A stretch of DNA of 64,000 nucleotides from Paenibacillus sp. BIC5C1. GTDB lineage: Bacteria > Bacillota > Bacilli > Paenibacillales > Paenibacillaceae. The stretch spans positions 4,960,001 to 5,024,000 of the forward strand of contig NZ_CP135922.1 in the NCBI RefSeq assembly GCF_032399705.1. Direction: 5' to 3'. The notes under the pieces were generated by a model, which was given only the letters and a program-made list of their open reading frames with translations, had not been told where the DNA came from and did no database searches. The number at the start of each line of letters is the position of its first letter. The stretch's first letter is position 1. Of the stretch, positions 24,294 to 33,887 are shown one piece after another. A program made the translations under genes and the position numbers.

Positions 24294-25001
24294 ATGAACA
24301 CCATCAACCAAGAAGTAGGCAAGAAAATCCGTAATTTTCGCAAATGGAAAGGATTAACGGTTCAGCAGCTGGCGGATCAGATCCACAAAAGTAAAGCCAC
24401 TCTGTCCAAATATGAAAGTGGAGATATTACACTTGATGTAGTCACGCTGCATCAAATAGCTGATTCATTGAACATTCAAGTGGAGCAGCTGTTGTATATC
24501 GAGCCCAAGCAAGCCTCTCCGTTGATGAATACCGTACCGTCCAGCTTTTTCAAAAATTCCACGCGGTTTTATTCATATTTTTATGACGGGCGTAACAATA
24601 GCCTTATCCGTTGTGTCATTGACATGATGGCACAGTCGGACGCGAATCGTTATCGAACCGTGATGTATATGAACGTCAAGAATTTTGAGAATTATCAGGA
24701 ATGCGAAAATATGTATTGGGGCCACACCGAGCATTACGACACACTCACCACGCTGATTCTGAAAAATCAGGCTACACCGCTGGAGAACCTGTATATTAAC
24801 ATTTTGGCATCTTTTCAGGAATCCGAGAAAAAGTGGGGGTTGATGGCCGGGGTTTCTTTCCGTCCCTTTATGCCCATCGCTTTGAAAATGTTATTCTCCC
24901 GAACGCCTTTGCCTGAGAATCAGGAGTTATATAATGAGCTGAAAATGTCAAAGGAAGATCTGCGCACGTTAAAAATCTATAATATGCTCGCCGTCACCTA
25001 A
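24294..25001 (+). CDS. XRE-family transcriptional regulator
   Basis: A 235-residue regulator. Residues 4-65 are the helix-turn-helix (EVGKKIRNFRKWKGLTVQQL, KSKATLSKYESGD, LHQIADSLNIQVEQLL). The C-terminal 165 residues are an unrecognised effector region rich in aromatic residues (RFYSYFYDGRNN, NMYWGHTEHYDT). ATG 24294 has AAGGAGAT seven bases upstream. It is divergent from the PatB-like gene, separated by about 250 bases, which suggests but does not prove that it controls that gene. A bidirectional terminator follows. Confidence 0.75.
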   Translation: MNTINQEVGKKIRNFRKWKGLTVQQLADQIHKSKATLSKYESGDITLDVVTLHQIADSLNIQVEQLLYIEPKQASPLMNTVPSSFFKNSTRFYSYFYDGRNNSLIRCVIDMMAQSDANRYRTVMYMNVKNFENYQECENMYWGHTEHYDTLTTLILKNQATPLENLYINILASFQESEKKWGLMAGVSFRPFMPIALKMLFSRTPLPENQELYNELKMSKEDLRTLKIYNMLAVT

Positions 25002-25055
25002 ACCTCAACACAAGCTGGTTCATCAAAGTGGATTGGATGAGAATCCCCTGTATAC

Positions 25056-25105
25056 AAAAAAAGGGCCGCAGTTATAAGCTATTACTGCTCATAAAAGCGC
25101 CCTTT
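25056..25105. terminator. Bidirectional terminator
   Basis: AAAAAGGGC ... GCGCCCTTTT arms with an inner CAGT/ACTG pair, between the convergent regulator and M16 peptidase genes. Confidence 0.65.
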
Positions 25106-25154
25106 TGGATCAGATGTTTATTACTTCACACTTCAACTTTGATGTATTATTCGA

Positions 25155-28076
25155 TTAGTTCTTGATCAAATCAAGGGTTTCGTCAAATAATTGCTTCTGG
25201 TCCTCAATCTTGTTTTCATTACCGATAACACAGCGTTGCTGCTGTTCCAATATGGCGGATACGAGTTCCGCAAAACCTATAATGTCACTTTCTGTTGTGC
25301 TTAGCACTTCATCCCGTTCTTTCTGAAGATCGGATTCGGTGACATTAGACAGATAACATTCCAGAGAGAATGATCCTTCGCCATAAGGGGTCCTTGGTGT
25401 ATCGAGGTCCTGGATGGCGCCAATGATATACCTCGTCATTTCCCGTTTATCTGCTTTGAAATCCTTCAGGTATTGCGGCATCTCTTCATAAACTTTGTAT
25501 GTTTTTTCGAGATTCGGGTCGCGGTACGATGCTACATAGCTGTCTCCGTTACGTCTGAAGCCTGACATGCAGCCGTATGCTCCGCCTTTGGCTCTGATAT
25601 TATTCCACAAGTAATCCAGAGATAGAATTCCCTGCAAGACACGCAGCGAGCCGGTATACGAATACCCTTTATCGATAAAATTACCTGTTTGAACGACATA
25701 TTGGACTTCAGATGGAGATCTGAATCCTTCTTTGTGATGCACAGGTGTAAATGCCTCTTTTTCTTTGGCAACGTCCTGGGTGAACAGCTTCGCTTTCAAA
25801 TCGGATACCTGTTTCTCCAAGCCCGCATATCCCTGATCATCCGCAGTGTAACTCACCAGCAAGTTTTCCGGTCTGAAAATAAAGCCAGTCAACGATTGAA
25901 GGCTGGTCGACAGTTCTTCTTTTCTTGCCTCAAAGTTCGCCTGAAGCTCCTCAAGCCACTGGTAAAAGGTGATGCCACTAACGGCTTCCCTGAAGTCTGC
26001 GACAGCAGAGTGTTTAGAGGTAGAACGGCCAATTCCCGCTGAATGCCCTCCGCTGATCAGATTGCGCTGCAAGTTGCCTTTCAACTGGGCAATAATTTCG
26101 TATAAACGCTTCGAATCATCAAATTTGGACGTAAACACAATTTCTTTGATCATGTCAAAAGCAAATCCAAGTTTGTCATACAGTACTTTGGCGTTGAATT
26201 CATACGTAGCCTTGAAATCACTGTGCTCATGCGCGTTTGCATACGTACCTATACCACTATGAATGCCCCCGGAATGAATGTGAATTTCATTCGACAATTC
26301 ATTAAATGAGAAATTCTGAGTATCGACGTAACCGAGCACACTTTTCAGCAATCCAACATACGGCAGTAAACGCCGTGGGACTTCCTTAATATCGAACAAC
26401 AGTCTCAGATAACCGATCCCATTGGTATAGATGTTATGGTGCAGTACCGTTGTACCTTCGACTTGATTTACCGTCTGGTAGAGCGTAGATGCTTTCGGTT
26501 CAATATCCTCTATCGACAACGTCGGAATCACCTGCTGTTGTTCCTTGGTTGACGGTGCATTCTGGTACTCGGCGAGAGCCTCGGTTCTCTGAATGAGCTG
26601 CTGAATCTCTTCCTGACTCAGTCCCGCCTGAACTGATTTCAGATGTGCTTTCAGCGCTTCTTCTTTGCGTGCGTTTAATCCTTTATCCGGCGTGACAGCA
26701 ACAAAAGAAGTATGTGTATTTTTTAGTAAATACGTCTCAATCAACTTCTCGAAGTAACCCTCGGTCATCTTCGTTCTCAGCTCGGCAAATACGTCATTTG
26801 CTTCCAAATGAGTGAATGGAGCATCGACATCATACAGCCAGCTTTGCAATGAGGAGAAACCATAGATTAACCCTTTGGGCATTCTTCCATAATCCGCTTC
26901 ACGGTGGTTGAATTCATAGGAATTAATACCTGCGAGCAGCGCTTTTGGATCAAAGCCTTCTTTCACAACACGCTCAAGCACCTCTTTTACCGTCCCCAGA
27001 AAATCTTCTTTGCTTGCCAGATTGCTCTTCTTCAATCCAACGGTGAACACGGGCTGATACAGGCTGTCATCATACGTACCATAGACATCCTTCGCAATGC
27101 CCTTATCCAGCAAAGCCTGCTTCAGAACCGCTCCTGGAGCGTTAAGCAATGCGTACAGCAAAATTTGAAACGAGATGTTTAATTCCTTGTCCAGACTTGT
27201 TCCAATAACCGCATTATAGGTCAAAAAGCTGTTATCCACTTCTGATTCGGTACTTCCGGCAGAATATGTTTTAACTGCGTCCACTCTTTCTCCGAATGCA
27301 GGTTGAGGCTGAATGGCAGAATCGATCTCAATCCGATCATACTCACTCAGATAGTTCTCATCTAACCACTGCAATTTCTCTTCCATATCCATATCCCCAT
27401 ACAAATAAATGAAACTATTGGATGGATGATAGTATCTGGAGTGGAAATCCAGCAAGCCTTGATAGGTCAGATCGGGAATGGCATCGGGAAATCCGCCTGA
27501 TTCACAGGAATATGTAGTATCCGGGAAAAGTGAATTCAAGACTTCTCTGCGCACAATCCGTTCCGGGGAAGAAAAAGCACCCTTCATCTCGTTATATACA
27601 ACGCCGTTATAGGTTAACTCATCTTCAGCTGAGGTCAGGTTGTAATTCCAACCTTCCTGCAGAAATATTTTTTCATTATCATAAATATTCGTGTGGAGTA
27701 CTGCATCCAGATAAATATCCATCAGGTTATGGAAGTCATGATCATTCCGGCTTGCAATCGGATAAATCGTTTTATCGGGATATGTCATCGCATTCAGAAA
27801 TGTATTAAGAGAACCCTTCAGCAATTCAACAAAGGAATCCTTCGCCGGAAATTTCTTGGAGCCACAAAGTACGGAATGTTCCAGAATGTGAGCTACACCT
27901 GTATTGTCTTCCGGAGGAGTACGGAAACCGATACTGAACACCTTATTATCATCTTGATTGGATAAGAGTACAATTTTGGCTCCGGATTTCTGATGTTCCA
28001 GGAGATACGCATCTGACTTCAACTCTTCAATTCTGCGTTCCTGCAGCACCTTATAGGGCTTAAGCTGTTTCAACAT
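25155..28076 (-). CDS. M16 metalloprotease, presequence-protease (PreP-like) type
   Basis: A 973-residue protein, the length of the PreP/Cym1 group. The inverted zinc motif HILEH (residues 63-67) lies in GVAHILEHSVLCGSKKFPAKD, with the distal Glu expected near VVYNEMKGAFSSPE. A second inactive-like M16 half and an M16C-associated linker follow, ending with the SLECYLSNVTESDLQKERDEV region. Such enzymes degrade short peptides inside a closed chamber. No signal peptide, so probably cytosolic. It stands alone. Confidence 0.9.
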   Translation of the reverse strand: MLKQLKPYKVLQERRIEELKSDAYLLEHQKSGAKIVLLSNQDDNKVFSIGFRTPPEDNTGVAHILEHSVLCGSKKFPAKDSFVELLKGSLNTFLNAMTYPDKTIYPIASRNDHDFHNLMDIYLDAVLHTNIYDNEKIFLQEGWNYNLTSAEDELTYNGVVYNEMKGAFSSPERIVRREVLNSLFPDTTYSCESGGFPDAIPDLTYQGLLDFHSRYYHPSNSFIYLYGDMDMEEKLQWLDENYLSEYDRIEIDSAIQPQPAFGERVDAVKTYSAGSTESEVDNSFLTYNAVIGTSLDKELNISFQILLYALLNAPGAVLKQALLDKGIAKDVYGTYDDSLYQPVFTVGLKKSNLASKEDFLGTVKEVLERVVKEGFDPKALLAGINSYEFNHREADYGRMPKGLIYGFSSLQSWLYDVDAPFTHLEANDVFAELRTKMTEGYFEKLIETYLLKNTHTSFVAVTPDKGLNARKEEALKAHLKSVQAGLSQEEIQQLIQRTEALAEYQNAPSTKEQQQVIPTLSIEDIEPKASTLYQTVNQVEGTTVLHHNIYTNGIGYLRLLFDIKEVPRRLLPYVGLLKSVLGYVDTQNFSFNELSNEIHIHSGGIHSGIGTYANAHEHSDFKATYEFNAKVLYDKLGFAFDMIKEIVFTSKFDDSKRLYEIIAQLKGNLQRNLISGGHSAGIGRSTSKHSAVADFREAVSGITFYQWLEELQANFEARKEELSTSLQSLTGFIFRPENLLVSYTADDQGYAGLEKQVSDLKAKLFTQDVAKEKEAFTPVHHKEGFRSPSEVQYVVQTGNFIDKGYSYTGSLRVLQGILSLDYLWNNIRAKGGAYGCMSGFRRNGDSYVASYRDPNLEKTYKVYEEMPQYLKDFKADKREMTRYIIGAIQDLDTPRTPYGEGSFSLECYLSNVTESDLQKERDEVLSTTESDIIGFAELVSAILEQQQRCVIGNENKIEDQKQLFDETLDLIKN

Positions 28077-28301
28077 GGGTCGAGTCCTCCGTCCATTAAA
28101 TTGTTTAGTTTGGTATGCAACCTTGAGTTCTTCAAGTTCAAAGTTAGAGGTAATTTATGCCTACGGATAGTATACACCATCGATCATGGTAATTCATAAT
28201 GGGCAGCCTCATAGGCGTCATCTGATATGTATTATCATTTTTTTATGTTTATGAGCTGAATGGTACAGCAGAAAATCATAAAAATTAAATTTTTCAAACA
28301 A

Positions 28302-28350
28302 AAAAAGATCGCATGAACAACTTGTTTAACAAGTGTCATGCGATCTTTTC
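28302..28350 (-). terminator. Terminator after tRNA-Leu
   Basis: AAAAGATCGCATGA ... TCATGCGATCTTTT arms with an inner stem, followed by a T run on the minus strand. Confidence 0.8.
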
Positions 28351-28356
28351 TTAGGA

Positions 28357-28442
28357 TGCCGAGGACCGGGATCGAACCGGTACGGTAGTCACCTACCGCA
28401 GGATTTTAAGTCCTGTGCGTCTGCCAATTCCGCCACCCCGGC
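28357..28442 (-). tRNA. tRNA-Leu (UAA)
   Basis: An 86-base class II tRNA: acceptor GCCGGGG/CCTCGGC, D-arm GTGGCGGAATTGGCAGACGC, anticodon loop CTTAAAA (anticodon TAA), long variable arm GCGGTAGGTGACTACCGT, T-loop TTCGATC and discriminator A. CCA is not encoded. Confidence 0.95.
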
Positions 28443-28536
28443 ATGGGTATGTATTTCTTGGCGACAAGAAATATCTTACCATGAAATTTATAGCTTTGCA
28501 ATACCTTAACATAAAATAATCCAAAAAAAATGAAAC

Positions 28537-28642
28537 AGGCACTGCCAGCGTTAGCGAGCAGTGCCTAGAAAGTTCGAGTTGCGGTCCCGAACTTTCTTTA
28601 AACCATCTATATTAAGGGAGGTGTGAAATAAGAATACCTCCC
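28537..28642. repeat. Three consecutive hairpins downstream of a stress gene
   Basis: AGGCACTGC / GCAGTGCCT (28537-28566), AGAAAGTTCG / CGAACTTTCT (28567-28597) and GGGAGGT / ACCTCCC (28616-28642) stand in a row. Read on the minus strand the last hairpin reached is followed by a T8 run, so it may terminate the stress-protein transcript. The other two lack T tails. They occupy most of the 237-base gap between tRNA-Leu and the next gene. Confidence 0.55.
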
Positions 28643-28679
28643 CAACATTAAAGAAACCTAAAATCAGGCTTAAATTAAA

Positions 28680-29129
28680 CTAAAAAAGAAGAATAGGTGC
28701 AATTCGGGCCGCCTCTTCCTCGCTGCATTCCACAACCACCAGGATATGCCCCTGTACCAGCCAATCTTCGTAGTAATTAGCATCTTCCTCGGAGACCCCT
28801 GCTTCGGTTAAGGTAAGCACCAAATCATCCGTTTCACTTCCAATCTCGTTGCCTGCAAGTTTGCGTACCGCTTTTCCGATGGACATCGTCTGATCCATCC
28901 GCTTGCCCAGACCAGCAAGCACCCCTTTAAACACGCCTAAAGCTCCATCTGTTCCTGCGCCCTTCAGAGGTAGCGGCAAACCAGTTTTCTCACTTACCAT
29001 TTCGAGATTAACCTGTTCTTTGGCTACCGCGCCCAAATATTTATCTGCAATGCCTTCTTCTTTCAATTTATTCAGCATGATAATGGCTTCGTGCTCCGTA
29101 CGTACAAGTCCAATCAGCAATTGTGTCAT
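28680..29129 (-). CDS. General stress protein, YflT/GSP17M-like
   Basis: A 149-residue protein. The N-terminal strand-helix TQLLIGLVRTEHEAIIMLNKL and the Gly-rich centre GAGTDGALGVFKGVLAGLG fit the heat-induced general stress protein 17M family; the C-terminal strand is GHILVVVECSEEE. Family members are sigma-B-controlled in Bacillus, biochemical role unknown. No sigma-B promoter was convincingly read here. It is monocistronic and followed by a hairpin cluster. Confidence 0.75.
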   Translation of the reverse strand: MTQLLIGLVRTEHEAIIMLNKLKEEGIADKYLGAVAKEQVNLEMVSEKTGLPLPLKGAGTDGALGVFKGVLAGLGKRMDQTMSIGKAVRKLAGNEIGSETDDLVLTLTEAGVSEEDANYYEDWLVQGHILVVVECSEEEAARIAPILLF

Positions 29130-29337
29130 TATACATCCCCCTCCTTTTATCCTTATATAACCCCTGGTTGCTTCTTCAAAAACGGAAATCCTGTAATAAG
29201 TCCTTACACCTATGTAAAATATAATTTCTTATCTGGAAATCTATACCTAGTTCTGATAGACTATATAAAGAAGACAAATTAACCATTGAAATTATTGACA
29301 TATCGAATTACTAATCCATAACCAGGAGCAATGACAT

Positions 29338-29574
29338 ATGAAAAAAGAGGTAGAAATTGCCATTCGACGCAAACAACAAATTATCGTCCGTAATACAAGC
29401 GGGCAAACGGTAACTGGATTTCCGGAACGTACAGCCGATGCTTCCATTCTTTCCTTACGGACCGTCCACGGAAGCCTGTGGATTCCATTCGACGAAGTGG
29501 AGCAAGTCACTCGTTTGTTAAGTATCCGCTCCCATCATTTAAGTGGAACGCAGTTGTGTACGGCTGATCTGTAA
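29338..29574 (+). CDS. Small conserved hypothetical protein
   Basis: A 78-residue protein, probably a small all-beta fold (VEIAIRRKQQIIVRNTSG, GSLWIPFDEVEQVTRLL), similar in shape to YolD-like or Sm-type barrels but without a clear family. AGGAG lies about nine bases upstream of the ATG at 29338. A symmetrical terminator follows at 29641. Confidence 0.55.
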   Translation: MKKEVEIAIRRKQQIIVRNTSGQTVTGFPERTADASILSLRTVHGSLWIPFDEVEQVTRLLSIRSHHLSGTQLCTADL

Positions 29575-29640
29575 ACAGGGAACAAACACTTCATGTATGT
29601 ATACGTGAACTAGACGTGTTTATTTCGCCATTCATAAAAT

Positions 29641-29668
29641 AAAACCAGACGCATCAACGTCTGGTTTT
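29641..29668. terminator. Bidirectional terminator
   Basis: AAAACCAGACG / CGTCTGGTTTT perfect arms with a six-base loop, then ATTTT on the plus strand. Confidence 0.85.
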
Positions 29669-29750
29669 ATTTTGCCTTTTACGCTATGCCACACACTTCA
29701 AAGCCCCAGGGCATATCTGTATCAATCACTTTCTCATTCCTGGCATGTCA

Positions 29751-30233
29751 TTATTTCACTACAAACTTTACTCGCGTTCCATCCGGATATGTACTTAGTT
29801 GGTTTCCCACCCATGAGCCTGCGCCACGATTATCCTTGGGACTAATATATTGGATATCAGCTCCCGCTCCTCCTTCCGCACACATTGCCATTGGCCACTC
29901 ATCCCGGTCTTTCCCCTTTTTAACCGGAACACCTTTGAGGGACAAATCCCGATTACCTTCAGCTCCACTGCGATCAATGGTGCATACATCGGAATGTCCT
30001 GCCTTGATTGCCGTCTTGATATGATTGGCCGTTTCGGGATAGCGCTCTGCCGGGAATGTGATGGTATGATCTACGCTTCCTTTGCTTCCCCCAAATTGGG
30101 ATGGGATGTCCAGAGACCATTCTCCCCCAACCCATGCATAGAGAGCCACCATTAACATGGCCACCAGCGTCAATATCTGCTTTTTAAATCGTTGCCTGCC
30201 CTTGCTCTTTCTGCTTCTGCGTCTTTTACTCAT
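29751..30233 (-). CDS. NucA/NucB-family DNase
   Basis: A 160-residue exported nuclease. The N-terminus is a basic run [15 protein letters not shown] followed by a membrane-anchor or signal helix [14 protein letters not shown]. The domain carries the family motif [16 protein letters not shown] and [14 protein letters not shown], whose Asp-Arg and Glu residues form the active site, with the Cys pair. Bacillus NucB is a sporulation-time extracellular DNase and NucA nicks DNA in competence. ATG 30233 has GGGGGAG seven bases upstream. Confidence 0.88.
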   Translation of the reverse strand: MSKRRRSRKSKGRQRFKKQILTLVAMLMVALYAWVGGEWSLDIPSQFGGSKGSVDHTITFPAERYPETANHIKTAIKAGHSDVCTIDRSGAEGNRDLSLKGVPVKKGKDRDEWPMAMCAEGGAGADIQYISPKDNRGAGSWVGNQLSTYPDGTRVKFVVK

Positions 30234-30293
30234 GCTGTTTCTCCCCCATTCAACACTTGCATTATACCAGAACGCCAGTTCGCTAAACAATAT

Positions 30294-30320
30294 AAAAAAA
30301 CAGCCGACATACTCGGCTGC
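30294..30320 (-). terminator. Terminator after the LOV kinase gene
   Basis: CAGCCGA / TCGGCTG stem with a five-base loop, followed by T7 on the minus strand. Confidence 0.85.
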
Positions 30321-30330
30321 TCTGTATAGG

Positions 30331-31479
30331 CTACCCCACGTTAGGGATCGCCTGTTGTCGAAGTAAGGGCAAAGTAACCTCAAACTTCGTTCCTTTTCCC
30401 TCAATACTCTCCACCGTAATTTGACCATTCATCAGTTCGAGCAGCTCTTTACAGATGGTAAGCCCCAGTCCGCTGCCGCCAAATTTGCGTGCGTGGGAGA
30501 CGTCCGTCTGCGTAAATGCCTCAAATAATTGATTAGTTTTATTTTCTGGAATGCCAATCCCCGTGTCATGGACAGTGAATACCAGGATAACGGTATCCCC
30601 TCGCTGCTCCTGAACATCGATCTGTAATTGTACTTCACCTTGTTCCGTAAATTTAATGGCGTTGCTGAGCAGGTTGTCCAGCACTTGGCGGAGACGCAGA
30701 GGATCACCCGTGAGTACATCAGGAATGGCCAGATCCGCATGACAGAGCAAGCGAATTTGTTTATTTTGCGCCGCGGGTTCATGCGTTTTAATAATCTGTT
30801 GAATCAGCTTCAACGGCTGAAATTCAATTTGCTCCACTTTCATTTTCCCTCTTCCCAGCTTGGCCATATCAAGACTATTGTTGACAATGTTCAGAAGAGC
30901 TTCCCCTGACTGGCGCGCAAGCTCCAGATACTCTTTCTGCTCCTCACTGTTGTCCCCCATGCCGACAAGTTCGATCATGCCCATAATCCCATTCAGCGGC
31001 GTACGAAGCTCATGGTTCAGTTTCCCAATGAACTCCATCTGCCCCCGACTGTTCATTTCCGTCAGCGAAGCTGCCATCCGCAACTGCTGCTCAGCATATT
31101 TCCGCTCCGAAATATCGTATTGAATCCCTACAAAAAACAGACATTCCCCTGAATCATCGAAAATAGGATCAATATTCAGTTCATTCCAGAACTTCTGTCC
31201 ATTCTTTGTATAGTTCAGAATCTCTGTTTTGATCGACTGCTGCTTATTCAACGCTTCGCGGATATGCTGTACGGTTTTCGGGTCCGTATCTGGCCCTTGC
31301 AGGAACCGGCAATTCTGTCCAATTGACTCTTCAGCACTGTATCCGGTTAACTGAGTAAAATATTCATTTACATACATTAGCGGAAAATCAGGCAAGGTAG
31401 CGTCAACTACGGTCACGGAAGATTTAATTTTAGAGATAATAAATTCCCATTGTATAGCGAGTTGATTGTATTTAGTCAT
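30331..31479 (-). CDS. LOV-domain histidine kinase, putative blue-light sensor
   Basis: A 382-residue soluble kinase. Residues 20-128 are a PAS/LOV domain with the flavin motif GQNCRFLQG; the photoactive Cys is residue 57. Asn89, Asn99 and Gln120 stand where LOV domains contact FMN (Cys to first Asn spacing 32, as in Bacillus YtvA). Residues 145-210 are the HisKA helices with phospho-acceptor His156 in [10 protein letters not shown]. Residues 260-375 are the ATPase with [20 protein letters not shown] and GGSGLGL. No membrane span and no adjacent response regulator. Output target unknown; blue-light sensing is inferred from the motif. Confidence 0.88.
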   Translation of the reverse strand: MTKYNQLAIQWEFIISKIKSSVTVVDATLPDFPLMYVNEYFTQLTGYSAEESIGQNCRFLQGPDTDPKTVQHIREALNKQQSIKTEILNYTKNGQKFWNELNIDPIFDDSGECLFFVGIQYDISERKYAEQQLRMAASLTEMNSRGQMEFIGKLNHELRTPLNGIMGMIELVGMGDNSEEQKEYLELARQSGEALLNIVNNSLDMAKLGRGKMKVEQIEFQPLKLIQQIIKTHEPAAQNKQIRLLCHADLAIPDVLTGDPLRLRQVLDNLLSNAIKFTEQGEVQLQIDVQEQRGDTVILVFTVHDTGIGIPENKTNQLFEAFTQTDVSHARKFGGSGLGLTICKELLELMNGQITVESIEGKGTKFEVTLPLLRQQAIPNVG

Positions 31480-31669
31480 GCTTCCTCCTTCATCTCACCA
31501 AACTTAAGTATATTCATGCTCCTAATGAAGCTATCGATAACCCGATGGTATGTGATTATATAAAAACAATATAATTAATTGTAACATAGTTATTCAAGTC
31601 ATGTGTTCCTTGGGTAATATCTGATAAATACATTCAAAAAAACTTATCAAGTCATCAGGAGGGGCACTC

Positions 31670-31738
31670 ATGAAATTTTTATTAATCGTCATTATTATTA
31701 TTTTGCTTGTTTTCTTTTTCACAAGACGTAAACGTTAA
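31670..31738 (+). CDS. 22-residue membrane peptide
   Basis: ATG 31670 is preceded by AGGAGGGG with ideal spacing and opens a 22-codon frame: MKFLLIVIIIILLVFFF followed by TRRKR. This is a single hydrophobic helix with a basic end. The strong ribosome site is the evidence for translation. It may be co-transcribed with the small membrane gene 40 bases downstream. Confidence 0.55.
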   Translation: MKFLLIVIIIILLVFFFTRRKR

Positions 31739-31778
31739 TGTTGAGCCGGTCATGTAAAATGAGGAAGGAAGATCGGGT

Positions 31779-31967
31779 ATGCGAACCCTCTTTTTTATAT
31801 TCATGACACTTTGTATCATCAATCTGTGCTTCCCGAAATTTGGCTGGTATTTGCGTTACGGCTGGATTTCCAGGGGAGAGTCTGAACCCAGCAGACCATA
31901 CATGGCGATGACCAGAATGACCAGTCTGTTGATGCTGCTTATCGCTTTTTCGCTCGTTGTGGCTTGA
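31779..31967 (+). CDS. Small membrane protein, DUF6199-like
   Basis: A 62-residue protein with two membrane helices (residues 2-18 and 47-62) and a conserved-looking link FPKFGWYLRYGWISRGESEPS. That W-Y-G-W-EPS pattern is typical of the DUF6199 group of tiny membrane proteins. Function unknown. A terminator follows at 31986. Confidence 0.6.
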   Translation: MRTLFFIFMTLCIINLCFPKFGWYLRYGWISRGESEPSRPYMAMTRMTSLLMLLIAFSLVVA

Positions 31968-31985
31968 ATAATAGAAACCAGAATG

Positions 31986-32015
31986 GCAGCTGTTTCTTGG
32001 GACAGCTGCTTTTTT
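31986..32015 (+). terminator. Terminator after the small membrane genes
   Basis: GCAGCTGT / ACAGCTGC stem with an eight-base loop, then T6. Confidence 0.85.
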
Positions 32016-32111
32016 GCTGCTTCAATGACGGGAAAATGACAACTTTGTTTGTGGTGCGTTTGCAACGATCCCCGTAATATATAACTATCGTTGTGGAAAG
32101 GACACCTTAGC

Positions 32112-33305
32112 ATGAACATCGCATTTTATCCATATTGGGCTGCCAAAACGCTGCTTTCTCTCATTAATGTTATATATATCATGGTTATTACAACATTTAT
32201 TTACGGTCAGACTGGGTCTGTCCTTTACGCTGCACTGTTTCCATTCATTCAAATGTTAGCGCGTATCGTCGCAGGCTTTACTGTACCATTGCTTGTGAAC
32301 CGTTTCGCATTCTCCAGGCTGATTGTTAGCATTCCTTTAGCCAAAACATTGCTGATTACCGGAATCGCCATTGCATTTACCGATCTCACTGCTCATATTC
32401 CTTTTCTGCTTGTGGGAACAGCGATCCTCTCGCTCCTGGACGGATGGGAATCTCCATTAATAAACACATTAACTCCACGATTGGTTCAAGGAGAAGATCT
32501 GGTGAAGGCGAATAGTTTTCTCTCGTTTTCCACTCAGACCGTGACGATCATTGGATATGCGATGACAGGATACATCGTTATGTACTGGGGGGCTTCACAA
32601 GCATTCTGGGCGGCTACAAGCTTATCCTGGGCTGTTCTGCTCTTAATGATTACGATCAGTTCACTTACCCGCAATATTCAGGAGAAAGTCGAGAAATCCA
32701 CTTCCAGCTGGAATGTATTAACGGAAGGCTGGCTTATTCTTTGGAAAAATCGGTCGCTGCGCCTGATAACGTTCATGGATCTGGTTGGAGGTCTTGCTGG
32801 CTCCATCTGGATTGGCGCTATCACGCTTGCTTTTGTGAAAGAAGCTTTGGGCCAACAAGAAGGTTGGTGGGGACTTATCAACTCCAGTTATTCTGCCGGT
32901 ACCATTCTTGGGGGGATTTTAGCCATCGCCCTAGCCTCTCGCATACAGAAGCACCTAATCTCAAGTATGGCCGTAGGCTCTCTGCTCTTCAGCTTGCTGA
33001 CCATCACATACGGTTTAAACAGCCTTCCTTGGCTTGCTCTGGTATTGTGTGTGCTTATGGGTCCCGCTTATCAGATCCGAGATGTGGCTCAGCAAACCGC
33101 TTTTCAGAGAAGTATGCCCGTCGAATCCTTGTCCACGGTATACGCAGCGCATGGAATTATTCTATCCACTGCCATGAGCATATCTACGGTAGTCTTTGGT
33201 CTGATTGCTGACCAAATGGGAGTTCGGCTGGTGTATTTGATTGGTGGTGCCTTATTCATCATATCCTCTTTGTGCTCTTTCCGATTAAATAGAATCAAAG
33301 ACTAA
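32112..33305 (+). CDS. MFS transporter
   Basis: A 397-residue protein with about twelve membrane helices and MFS-like symmetry (helices 1-6 and 7-12 joined by a polar loop near residues 180-200, RNIQEKVEKSTSSW). It resembles the drug or macrolide exporter-like group (LmrP/MefA size) but lacks diagnostic motifs, so the substrate is unknown. The start ATG 32112 is preceded by a GGAAAGGA stretch; the frame opens at 32091. Two terminator hairpins follow. Confidence 0.8.
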   Translation: MNIAFYPYWAAKTLLSLINVIYIMVITTFIYGQTGSVLYAALFPFIQMLARIVAGFTVPLLVNRFAFSRLIVSIPLAKTLLITGIAIAFTDLTAHIPFLLVGTAILSLLDGWESPLINTLTPRLVQGEDLVKANSFLSFSTQTVTIIGYAMTGYIVMYWGASQAFWAATSLSWAVLLLMITISSLTRNIQEKVEKSTSSWNVLTEGWLILWKNRSLRLITFMDLVGGLAGSIWIGAITLAFVKEALGQQEGWWGLINSSYSAGTILGGILAIALASRIQKHLISSMAVGSLLFSLLTITYGLNSLPWLALVLCVLMGPAYQIRDVAQQTAFQRSMPVESLSTVYAAHGIILSTAMSISTVVFGLIADQMGVRLVYLIGGALFIISSLCSFRLNRIKD

Positions 33306-33325
33306 AATGATTGAATCAAAAAAAA

Positions 33326-33382
33326 GACGAGCAACATCTGCTCGTCTCCGCTGCTTCCGAACATTATCGAAGCAGCCCTTTT
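33326..33382. terminator. Pair of terminator hairpins
   Basis: GACGAGCA / TGCTCGTC (33326-33346) has a T run on the minus strand; GCTGCTTC / GAAGCAGC (33350-33376) is followed by CCTTTT on the plus strand. They separate the convergent MFS and DUF1904 genes. Confidence 0.75.
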
Positions 33383-33386
33383 ATTC

Positions 33387-33716
33387 TCAATCCAATCGGT
33401 AATCTGTCAACGGTTTGCCCTGTTTATAATACAACGCTGGTGACAGTATATTGAAGAAAATATGCACATCAGGCAAATCCGCTTCTTCCAAAATAGCCTG
33501 CATTGAGGAAGCAATCCGATTATGAATCTCCTGATCACGTTGGAACATCAAGATCTCTACTGAAGCCGGAGAAGGAGTAAGGGCTTGTACGTCATGACGT
33601 TCTGCCTTCATTCTCTCCCGCGGAATATTGGTAATCAATGCAAATTGCTCCGTGATGCGGGGTACAACTTCCTCCAGTTGGGGTCCTGTGAATCCTTTAA
33701 AACGAATAAACGGCAT
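33387..33716 (-). CDS. DUF1904 protein (tautomerase-like fold)
   Basis: A 109-residue protein beginning MPFIRFKGFTG, with VVPRITEQFALITNIPRE, VEILMFQRDQEIHNRIA and VHIFFNILSPALYYKQGKP. This matches DUF1904, short proteins distantly related to tautomerases. The start ATG 33716 places a GAAGGGAT upstream and a Pro next to Met, as in tautomerase-like proteins. Enzyme activity not established. Confidence 0.75.
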   Translation of the reverse strand: MPFIRFKGFTGPQLEEVVPRITEQFALITNIPRERMKAERHDVQALTPSPASVEILMFQRDQEIHNRIASSMQAILEEADLPDVHIFFNILSPALYYKQGKPLTDYRLD

Positions 33717-33821
33717 TGCTATCCCTTCAATCTCTATTATTAGTCTCTTATGTGATTTTAAGCACATTGTTTTCGGTTGTCAAATCTCTTTCATCATATC
33801 ATTTTTTTCATAGAAACGCAG

Positions 33822-33849
33822 AAAAGCCCCGCTGAAGTCTCAGCGGAGC
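33822..33849 (-). terminator. Terminator after the second YjcZ-type gene
   Basis: GCCCCGCTGA / TCAGCGGAGC stem with TTTTC on the minus strand. Confidence 0.75.
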
Positions 33850-33887
33850 ATACACGTAACCAGAATCTCACCTTGTTCTGTAGTGGC

